Assembly: GCA_024690425.1 (NCBI GenBank)
Contig: JAILCT010000136.1
Span: 1 to 7,211, forward strand
From: Lachnospiraceae bacterium
Lineage (GTDB): Bacteria; Bacillota_A; Clostridia; Lachnospirales; Lachnospiraceae
DNA: 7,211 nt
Direction of reading: 5' to 3'
Position numbers and translations under genes: made by a program. The notes below the pieces were generated by a model. The model did not search any database, was not told the DNA's origin, and saw only the letters and a program-made list of their open reading frames with translations. This document shows, piece by piece, positions 1 to 5,251 of this stretch (positions are counted from its first letter, which is position 1; each line of letters opens with the position of its first letter).

Positions 1-261
1 TACTACCTGCTGGCACAGGTATCGGGAGGCGGACTCATGCTGGGTGCTTTCTTCATGGCAACCGACTATGCCACAAGCCCTATAACGGACACAGGCAAGA
101 TCATCTACGGTATATGCCTTGGAATCATGACAGGCATATTCAGGTGCTTTTCAAGTTCGGCAGAGGGAGTCAGCTTTGCGATAATATTCTGTAACCTCCT
201 GGTACCCCTTATCGAAGAGTACACACTGCCCAAGTGCTTCGGGAAAGGCGGTGAGGCATAA
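1..261 (+). CDS. rnfD: RnfD, C-terminal part (5' end outside window)
   Basis: Membrane subunit of the Rnf ferredoxin:NAD+ oxidoreductase, homologous to NqrB. The reading frame is open from base 1, and 86 codons are visible before the TAA. What is seen is the end of the protein: a glycine-rich stretch, then the family-typical block ATDYATSPIT at residues 19-28 of the fragment, followed by two hydrophobic helices and the ending VPLIEEYTLPK. The N-terminal helices and the threonine that carries covalent FMN in this family lie upstream and cannot be checked. An internal ATG at 37 is not a real start, because the frame and the homology run through it. The TAA overlaps the ATG of rnfG by one base (TAATG), which suggests translational coupling. 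The identification is firm from family resemblance and from the neighbours. Confidence 0.93.
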   Translation, partial: YYLLAQVSGGGLMLGAFFMATDYATSPITDTGKIIYGICLGIMTGIFRCFSSSAEGVSFAIIFCNLLVPLIEEYTLPKCFGKGGEA

Positions 262-860
262 TGAAGAATTCGATAAAGGCAGTTCTTACCCTTACCATCA
301 TAACTATAGTTGCAGGTGCATGCCTGGGTTATGTTTATGAACTGACCAAGGATCCGATCGCATTAAAGACACTTGAGACCAAGATGAATGCTTACAGGAC
401 TGTGTTCCCGGAGGCGGCTGACTTTAAAGAGGATGCCTCGCTTAATACGGACAGTGCATCACAGGTGCTTGCGGGAGAAGGCTTCAAGGATGAGACCGTT
501 GACGAATGTCTTCTTGCCGTTGACACTTCGGGTAATACACTGGGACATGTTATGACGGTAACAACATCTCAGGGATACGGAGGCGATATAACGATATCGA
601 TGGGAGTTTCGGCTGACGGAACCCTTAACGGTATAGAGATACTTGAGATAGGCGAGACGGCGGGACTGGGAATGAAGGCGGATACACCTGAATTCAAGAA
701 CCAGTTCTCAGGCAAACAGGTATCAAGGTTTAACTATACGAAAACAGGAGCATCGGCTGATTACGAGATAGATGCCCTGAGCGGAGCAACGATAACCACA
801 AATGCTATGGTAAGTGCGGTAAATGCGGGACTTGCCTATGCAGAGAGTCTGGGGAGGTAG
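261..860 (+). CDS. rnfG: RnfG, FMN-carrying subunit of Rnf complex
   Basis: Electron-carrying subunit of Rnf, homologous to NqrC, with covalently bound FMN on the outer face of the membrane. The 199-residue product has one N-terminal membrane helix (about residues 7-26) and then an extracytoplasmic FMN-binding domain. Seen in that domain are ETAGLG at 132-137 and the flavinylation motif SGAT at 174-177. By family knowledge FMN is bound to Thr177 through a phosphoester bond, the reaction catalysed by ApbE, whose gene lies downstream on the other strand. The start ATG shares one base with the rnfD stop. A GGTGAGG box at 250-256 lies close to it, only 4 bases away, so coupling to rnfD translation is likely. 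Length and motifs are normal for clostridial RnfG. Confidence 0.96.
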   Translation: MKNSIKAVLTLTIITIVAGACLGYVYELTKDPIALKTLETKMNAYRTVFPEAADFKEDASLNTDSASQVLAGEGFKDETVDECLLAVDTSGNTLGHVMTVTTSQGYGGDITISMGVSADGTLNGIEILEIGETAGLGMKADTPEFKNQFSGKQVSRFNYTKTGASADYEIDALSGATITTNAMVSAVNAGLAYAESLGR

Positions 861-865
861 CTTAA

Positions 866-1564
866 ATGGGTAATGCAGGAGAGAGGTTATATAACGGTAT
901 AATCAAGGAGAACCCCACACTGGTCCTGATGCTTGGAATGTGTCCGACACTGGCGGTAACGACCAGTGCAATAAACGGTGTAGGAATGGGGCTTACGACA
1001 ACAGTAGTACTTGTAATGTCGAACCTCCTTATATCAATGCTCAGGAAGGTGATACCTGACAGCGTCAGGATCCCTGCCTTCATAGTCATAATAGCGTCAT
1101 TCGTAACGATCGTACAGCTGCTTCTGCAGGCTTATATACCTTCGCTGTATTCCGCGCTGGGTATATATATCCCCCTTATCGTGGTTAACTGTATAATCCT
1201 CGGAAGGGCGGAGGCCTATGCATCCAAGAATAAGGTGATACCTTCGATATTTGACGGACTGGGAATGGGGCTGGGCTTTACCATAGGCCTTACCCTTATC
1301 GGTATCATAAGAGAGATACTGGGCGCCGGATCTGTTTTCGGATTCAGGTTTCTTCCCGAGAGTGTGGATACACTTACAATCTTCATCCTTGCCCCCGGAG
1401 CATTTTTTGTTCTGGCGGTGCTCACGGCTGTGATGAACAGGTTCAAGATGAAGAAAACAGGAGGCGCGGCGCTTACGGCTTCCTGTGATGCTTCCATGTG
1501 CAGGGGATGCATAAATACCGGATGCGCAGGGAAGACAATGACAGATGCGAAGGGGGACGAGTAA
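866..1564 (+). CDS. rnfE: RnfE, membrane subunit of Rnf complex with cysteine-rich tail
   Basis: Integral membrane subunit, homologous to NqrD and paralogous to RnfA. It has 232 residues and about six membrane helices. The two conserved intramembrane cysteines are present: Cys26 in GMCPTLAVT and Cys109 in VNCIILGRAEA. In the family they pair with two RnfA cysteines to hold an Fe-S cluster at the centre of the membrane. The start is set by GGGGAGG at 851-857, 8 bases upstream and inside the end of rnfG. After the last helix and a basic stretch (MNRFKMKK) comes an unusual tail with Cys207, 212, 215 and 220 (CX4CX2CX4C), on the cytoplasmic side if the positive-inside rule holds. The tail is not part of the common core of the family. 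The stop codon directly touches the rnfA start. Confidence 0.96.
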   Translation: MGNAGERLYNGIIKENPTLVLMLGMCPTLAVTTSAINGVGMGLTTTVVLVMSNLLISMLRKVIPDSVRIPAFIVIIASFVTIVQLLLQAYIPSLYSALGIYIPLIVVNCIILGRAEAYASKNKVIPSIFDGLGMGLGFTIGLTLIGIIREILGAGSVFGFRFLPESVDTLTIFILAPGAFFVLAVLTAVMNRFKMKKTGGAALTASCDASMCRGCINTGCAGKTMTDAKGDE

Positions 1565-2140
1565 ATGGGTAAGCTTCTTACTATAGCAATAGGTTCAGCC
1601 TTTATCAATAACGTTGTATTGAGCCAGTTCCTGGGTATATGTCCCTTTCTTGGCGTATCCAAGAAGGTTAAGACTGCAGCAGGCATGGGGTCTGCGGTTG
1701 TATTTGTAATAACCCTTGCATCTGCGGTGACATCGCTTATTTACAGGTTCATGCTGGTACCGCTCAATATAACATACCTTCAGACGATCGTCTTTATCCT
1801 TGTCATTGCCGCTTTGGTCCAGTTTGTGGAGATGTTCTTAAAGAAGAAGATGGTAAGCCTGTATAATGCACTCGGTGTTTATCTTCCTCTTATAACCACC
1901 AACTGCGCGGTACTGGGAGTGGCCCTTAAGAATGTTCAGAATTCCTATAATTTTATAGAGAGTGTGGTCAACGGACTTGCAGTATCGGTCGGCTTCCTTG
2001 TAGCAATAGTCATCATGGCGGGCATACGCGAGAAGATCGAGTATAATAACGTGCCCAGGGCCTTTAAGGGAACTCCGATAGTCCTGGTTACGGCGGGGCT
2101 TATGGCAATAGCTTTCTTCGGTTTTTCGGGACTTAAGTAG
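1565..2140 (+). CDS. rnfA: RnfA, membrane subunit of Rnf complex
   Basis: Integral membrane subunit, homologous to NqrE, 191 residues with six predicted helices (roughly 5-24, 37-60, 70-92, 101-120, 133-155 and 171-188). It carries the conserved cysteines Cys26 in LGICPFLGVSKK and Cys114 in TTNCAVLGVA, the RnfA half of the intramembrane Fe-S site shared with RnfE. The family block FINNVVLSQFLG is at residues 13-24. The ATG follows the rnfE TAA with no spacer, and its ribosome binding site AAGGGGGA (1550-1557) lies inside the rnfE end, so the two are translated in tandem, which fits equimolar pairing. The gene ends with two consecutive in-frame stops (TAG TAA). Length is normal and nothing is missing. 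Confidence 0.97.
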   Translation: MGKLLTIAIGSAFINNVVLSQFLGICPFLGVSKKVKTAAGMGSAVVFVITLASAVTSLIYRFMLVPLNITYLQTIVFILVIAALVQFVEMFLKKKMVSLYNALGVYLPLITTNCAVLGVALKNVQNSYNFIESVVNGLAVSVGFLVAIVIMAGIREKIEYNNVPRAFKGTPIVLVTAGLMAIAFFGFSGLK

Positions 2141-2161
2141 TAAGCATAGGAGAGGCAGGAT

Positions 2162-2959
2162 ATGAATATTTTCGGAATCATAATAGCCGTTTCGGTAGTC
2201 GGCGGCGTGGGTTTACTTATAGCGATATTTCTAAGTGTCTTCGGAAACGTATTCAGGGTGGAGACGGATCCTGTTGCGGCAAGCATAGAAGAGGCGCTGC
2301 CGGGTAACAACTGTGGAGGCTGCGGTTATGCAGGCTGCTCGGGCCTTGCTGCAGCGATAGCTGCCGGAGAGGCTCCGGTTTCGGGGTGTCCGGTCGGCGG
2401 TGAACCGGTCGCAGCCGTAATTGCGGGTATCATGGGCGTGGAAGCTGATGTCTCGGATAAGAAGGTTGCCCATGTTAAGTGCAAGGGTACCTGTGAGCTG
2501 ACTTTCAACAATTATAATTACGACGGAGTCAAGGACTGCAGGATGGCCAATTTTGTTCCTTCGGGCGGGCCAAAATCATGCGATTTCGGATGTATGGGTT
2601 TTGGGACCTGTGTGAGTGTGTGCGAGTTTGATGCGATCAGCATAATCGACGGTGTCGCTGTTATCGACAGGGATAAGTGCAGGGCCTGCGGCAAGTGTAT
2701 CGAGGCCTGTCCCAAGCACCTTATCGAACTCATACCTTACAAGGCAAAATATGCGGTTGACTGTATGAACAAAGATAAGGGTCCTCTTGTTATGAAGGTA
2801 TGCAAGACCGGATGCATAGGATGTTCATTGTGTGCCAAGGAATGTCCCAAGGAAGCTATTGAAGTGTCCGATTCCCTGGCCCGTATAGATCAGGATAAAT
2901 GTGTCGGATGCGGGTTGTGTGCCAAGAAATGTCCTAAGGGAGCGATCACAAAGCTGTAA
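2162..2959 (+). CDS. rnfB: RnfB, multi-[4Fe-4S] ferredoxin-oxidising subunit of Rnf
   Basis: Cytoplasmic electron-entry subunit of Rnf, thought to accept electrons from reduced ferredoxin. It has 265 residues: an N-terminal membrane helix (about 3-28), a 4Fe-4S domain with Cys51, 54, 59 and 76 (CX2CX4CX16C), then ferredoxin-like repeats. These have cysteines 140/144/150/154 in the clostridial block beginning CDFGCMGFGTC, 173/176/179/183, 218/221/224/228 and 247/250/253/257. That accounts for five clusters. Cys107, 111, 126, 201 and 214 are left over and could hold a sixth. This is the long clostridial type, clearly longer than the short proteobacterial RnfB/RsxB with fewer clusters. The start is supported by AGGAGAGG at 2148-2155, 6 bases upstream. 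It is the last gene of the operon, and its stop is 4 bases from the stop of the convergent apbE. Confidence 0.96.
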   Translation: MNIFGIIIAVSVVGGVGLLIAIFLSVFGNVFRVETDPVAASIEEALPGNNCGGCGYAGCSGLAAAIAAGEAPVSGCPVGGEPVAAVIAGIMGVEADVSDKKVAHVKCKGTCELTFNNYNYDGVKDCRMANFVPSGGPKSCDFGCMGFGTCVSVCEFDAISIIDGVAVIDRDKCRACGKCIEACPKHLIELIPYKAKYAVDCMNKDKGPLVMKVCKTGCIGCSLCAKECPKEAIEVSDSLARIDQDKCVGCGLCAKKCPKGAITKL

Positions 2960-2963
2960 GGTT

Positions 2964-3986
2964 TTATCTGATGTCTGAAGATTTTAAATAGAGCGATGCA
3001 CCCCCGGTGCTGTGAAGTTCGTTATCCCACGTGATAAATATGGCTTCCGTACCGGGGGTTTTGTTTATAAGCCGCATGGCATCATCAAGCCCATACAGAA
3101 GACATATAGTAGAGAGAGCATCACCCTCAAGAGAAGAATCACTTATTATGGTCGCACTCATGATATCGGTGGCGGCAGGGTATCCTGTCTTCGGATCCAA
3201 GATGTGATGGTATATATGCTTGTCAACATTGATATAGCGTTCATAGACGCCGGATGTTACAACGGACCTGTCCCATACGCTTAAGTCAGCGGCTACTTCA
3301 TTATCCGCAGAGAAGGGTTTTTTGATGCCTATAGTGAAGGCGGTTCCGTTAGGCTTGCTTCCTATCGTAACGATGTTACCGCCAAGAGAGATGATTGCTG
3401 ACCTGACTCCGCGGGATATAAGCATCTCCCTTAACCTGTCCCCGATATAGCCCTTACCGAGAGCGCCGATGTCAATGGAAGCATCGGGATCCGATTTATA
3501 AACGCACATCATATCCCTGTCGATCGTTATCTTGTCAAGGCCAGAGTGAGTCATGGCTTCCCTGATAAGGTCACCTTCGGGAAGGCGGTTCTCCTCGCGA
3601 GCTTCACTCCACAGCTTCGTTACGGGACCTAAGGACACATCGAGTTTACCCTCCGAGAGCCTGTTATATTCGGCAGCGGCATCAAGGATATCCAATGTTT
3701 CCGGGGAAATATGCACCGGATTGGTGCCGGCCTTGTTTATTCTTGCTATATCACTTGACTCGACGGATATTGACAGCATCCTGTCATATTTCTTACACAA
3801 TTCAAAGGATTCATCAAGAAGACTCTTGTCGTCGGTGCCGTATATGGTTATGCTTACAAGAGTATCAAAGAAAAAACCGGATCTGGTGATCTCTTTTACA
3901 GTGGGAGCCGCAGAACAGCTCGACATCAATAAGGACACCAGAAGGAGTATGGATATTTTAAAAGTAAGGTTCGTTGAATGTTTCAT
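2964..3986 (-). CDS. apbE: ApbE-type FAD:protein FMN transferase, lipoprotein
   Basis: Transfers FMN from FAD to a threonine in SGAT-type motifs, using Mg2+, outside the cytoplasmic membrane. The 340-residue product starts with a lipoprotein signal: basic start, hydrophobic core 11-21, likely lipidated Cys24 in LMSSC. Family motifs in order: FFDTLVSITIYG (39-50), SSDIARINKAG (77-87), HSGLDKI (147-153), D172xGAxGKGY (172-180), LGGN (201-204), SGVYERY (245-251), HILDPKTG (261-268) and GDALST (288-293). Asp289 and Thr293 correspond to the metal-binding Asp/Thr of the family. The likely substrates are RnfG Thr177 and RnfD of the neighbouring operon. The ATG is the first start after an in-frame TGA 5 codons upstream. 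No Shine-Dalgarno sequence precedes it, so a leaderless or very short-leader mRNA is possible. No terminator was recognised past its stop, so its transcript may run antisense into rnfB. Confidence 0.95.
   Translation of the reverse strand: MKHSTNLTFKISILLLVSLLMSSCSAAPTVKEITRSGFFFDTLVSITIYGTDDKSLLDESFELCKKYDRMLSISVESSDIARINKAGTNPVHISPETLDILDAAAEYNRLSEGKLDVSLGPVTKLWSEAREENRLPEGDLIREAMTHSGLDKITIDRDMMCVYKSDPDASIDIGALGKGYIGDRLREMLISRGVRSAIISLGGNIVTIGSKPNGTAFTIGIKKPFSADNEVAADLSVWDRSVVTSGVYERYINVDKHIYHHILDPKTGYPAATDIMSATIISDSSLEGDALSTICLLYGLDDAMRLINKTPGTEAIFITWDNELHSTGGASLYLKSSDIR
2998..3066 (+). terminator. possible rnf operon terminator inside the antisense 3' end of apbE
   Basis: A 9-base GC-rich inverted repeat (ACCCCCGGT at 3000-3008 with ACCGGGGGT at 3051-3059) is followed directly by TTTTGTTT (3059-3066). 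Within the 42-base loop TTATC/GATAA can form a smaller stem (about 3022-3036). The left arm can alternatively fold alone as GCACC-CCC-GGTGC (2998-3010). The position about 40-100 bases after the rnfB stop suits a Rho-independent terminator. The loop is long, and the DNA also codes for the C-terminus of ApbE, so the symmetry could be partly chance. Confidence 0.4.
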
Positions 3987-4002
3987 GTAGGTATGATATC
4001 AT
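3974..4002 (+). promoter_or_regulatory. candidate promoter for GH25-pepP unit
   Basis: TTGAAT (3974-3979) and TATCAT (3997-4002) are separated by 17 bases. They match the sigma70 -35 consensus at 4 of 6 positions and the -10 at 5 of 6. Transcription would begin near 4009, giving a leader of about 19 bases that contains the ribosome binding site at 4013-4020. The -35 lies inside the first codons of the divergent apbE. Inferred from pattern only. Confidence 0.5.
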
Positions 4003-4003
4003 A
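3992..4003. repeat. 12-base perfect palindrome in divergent gap
   Basis: TATGATATCATA reads the same on both strands and sits in the middle of the 41-base gap between apbE and the GH25 gene. It contains the candidate -10 boxes for both directions. It may simply reflect two back-to-back -10 elements, or it may be a site for a dimeric regulator. The sequence alone does not decide. Confidence 0.6.
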
Positions 4004-4026
4004 TTTCCCATAAAAAGGGGAAATAA
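3998..4026 (-). promoter_or_regulatory. candidate promoter for apbE, overlapping the GH25 promoter
   Basis: On the minus strand TATGAT (4003 to 3998, 5 of 6 to the -10 consensus) is preceded at 17 bases by TTATTT (4026 to 4021), a poor -35. Transcription would begin around 3991, only about 5 bases before the apbE ATG, which would explain the missing Shine-Dalgarno sequence. The -10 overlaps that of the opposite promoter almost completely. Weak evidence. Confidence 0.3.
4013..4020 (+). promoter_or_regulatory. ribosome binding site fixing the GH25 start at 4028
   Basis: AAAAGGGG ends 7 bases before the ATG at 4028. No comparable site precedes the in-frame ATG at 3974, which would add 18 residues and place the start inside apbE and upstream of the likely transcription start. 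The start at 4028 is therefore chosen. Confidence 0.8.
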
Positions 4027-4027
4027 T

Positions 4028-5248
4028 ATGGCAGGTTTTTTTGATGATCAGGAAAGGGAAGACAGGAAGGCATATAAGAGGACCGTTGTTTACTTTGTAG
4101 CGGCCTCATCCTTGGTAATGCTTCTTTTTCTAACGATAATATATGTGAATACCAGGGACAAACAGGCCAGGGAGCGGGCGCTTGCGAGACAGGAGCAGGA
4201 GGCTAAGGAAGCGGCCGAGGCAGAACTTGAGCAGCAGCGCCTTGAGGATGAAGCCCTGGGAGTGGGCGAACATAATATGACTTCCGAAGACCTTGACTTC
4301 TGGGATATGTATAAGGAGAAGGAAGAAAACAGGGATTATATGGAAGAGACGGTCAGCGCCGATAAGCCCAAGGAAGTTCCCAAAGAGGATAAAACGGTAT
4401 CCGGTAACAGGAATGATGGGGACAATGAAGATAATATAATGCTCACCGAAGAAGAAAAAGAGGATATGGAGAAGGCTGGAGACGGTAAGCATATCAAGGC
4501 CAAGGCCAAGGGCGAAGATGCCAAATGGTATGACATAGAAGAGGATGCGCCTAAGAATACCTATGATTTCAAGACGGCCCTTTCGATGGATGATACTAAG
4601 CTTGAATATAAATACGGGACCATATCCACAAGACGCGGTGTTGATGTATCCAAGTACCAGGGGGATATTGACTGGAACAAGGTGAAGGCGGCCGGGTATG
4701 ACTTTGCCATGATAAGGATAGGTGCAAGGGGATACGGAAGCGGTAACCTGGTGCTCGACGATAACTTTGTTGCCTATATGACGGGTGCGAGGGCGGCAGG
4801 CCTTGATACGGGAGTTTATTTCTTCTCGCAGGCGACGACCGAGGAGGAAGCGGTTGAAGAGGCTAACTTCACTGTCGGAGCCCTTATGAATTATCAGGTG
4901 ACCTATCCTGTAGCAATTGATGTTGAGTGGATCGAGGATGACAAGGCAAGGACCGATGATCTTACGGCAATGGACAGGACAGAGCTAGCCGTTAAGTTCT
5001 GTGATACGGTTAAGGCATTCGGATATACACCGATGATATATGCGAGCAGGGATATGCTGATAGCAGGTATGCATCCCGACCTTTTTGAGGACTACGAGGT
5101 ATGGCTGAGTGATGATTATCAGCCCGAGGACGGTACCGATTATCCTTATGCCTTTTCTATGTGGCAGTATTCACAGACGGGCAGGGTAGACGGCATATCG
5201 GGAGATGTTGATATCAACTTAAGATTTTTCAACAGTAAGGAGAAATAG
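4028..5248 (+). CDS. membrane-anchored GH25 lysozyme (muramidase)
   Basis: Glycoside hydrolase family 25 muramidase, which cleaves the MurNAc-GlcNAc bond of peptidoglycan. The product has 406 residues: a short charged cytoplasmic N-terminus, a single membrane helix (about 19-40) with no visible cleavage site, a highly charged, probably helical or coiled segment (42-78), a long acidic low-complexity linker to about 200, and a C-terminal GH25 domain (about 203-402). GH25 hallmarks are GVDVSKYQGDIDW (204-216) with Asp206, the catalytic pair Asp298/Glu300 in AIDVEW, and the closing block DVDINLRFF (393-401). The topology implies an enzyme tethered outside the membrane, perhaps for wall growth, division or spore-related remodelling. 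The role within that range is not visible. It is divergent from apbE and 3 bases ahead of pepP, so the two are probably one operon. It ends with tandem stops TAG TAA. Confidence 0.9.
   Translation: MAGFFDDQEREDRKAYKRTVVYFVAASSLVMLLFLTIIYVNTRDKQARERALARQEQEAKEAAEAELEQQRLEDEALGVGEHNMTSEDLDFWDMYKEKEENRDYMEETVSADKPKEVPKEDKTVSGNRNDGDNEDNIMLTEEEKEDMEKAGDGKHIKAKAKGEDAKWYDIEEDAPKNTYDFKTALSMDDTKLEYKYGTISTRRGVDVSKYQGDIDWNKVKAAGYDFAMIRIGARGYGSGNLVLDDNFVAYMTGARAAGLDTGVYFFSQATTEEEAVEEANFTVGALMNYQVTYPVAIDVEWIEDDKARTDDLTAMDRTELAVKFCDTVKAFGYTPMIYASRDMLIAGMHPDLFEDYEVWLSDDYQPEDGTDYPYAFSMWQYSQTGRVDGISGDVDINLRFFNSKEK
5237..5243 (+). promoter_or_regulatory. ribosome binding site fixing a TTG start for pepP
   Basis: AAGGAGA lies inside the last codons of the GH25 gene and ends 8 bases before the TTG at 5252. 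The nearest in-frame ATG (5279) lies 35 bases beyond this site, too far away, and would remove conserved N-terminal residues. Confidence 0.75.
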
Positions 5249-5251
5249 TAA

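Noticed and set aside
1216..1686. 156-codon open frame on the minus strand across rnfE/rnfA
   Set aside because: It lies antisense to two well-supported conserved genes, has no ribosome binding site or recognisable domain, and is explained as a shadow of their codon use.
2960..2963. terminator in the gap between rnfB and apbE
   Set aside because: The gap is only 4 bases, so any terminator must lie inside one of the genes.
3553..3990. 145-codon plus-strand frame within apbE
   Set aside because: It is a mirror frame of apbE, whose motifs are complete on the other strand. The translation shows no family features.
3974..4027. 18-residue N-terminal extension of the GH25 protein from an ATG at 3974
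   Set aside because: No ribosome binding site precedes it, it overlaps the 5' end of apbE, and it lies upstream of the likely transcription start. The ATG at 4028 has a good site.
4130..4492. 120-codon minus-strand frame with hydrophobic stretches inside the GH25 gene
   Set aside because: The hydrophobic look comes from the complement of the Glu/Lys-rich linker codons. There is no start signal and no context for it.
4494..4511. short AAGGCC repeats (three near copies)
   Set aside because: They encode Lys-Ala repeats in the low-complexity linker and are too short to be called a separate element.
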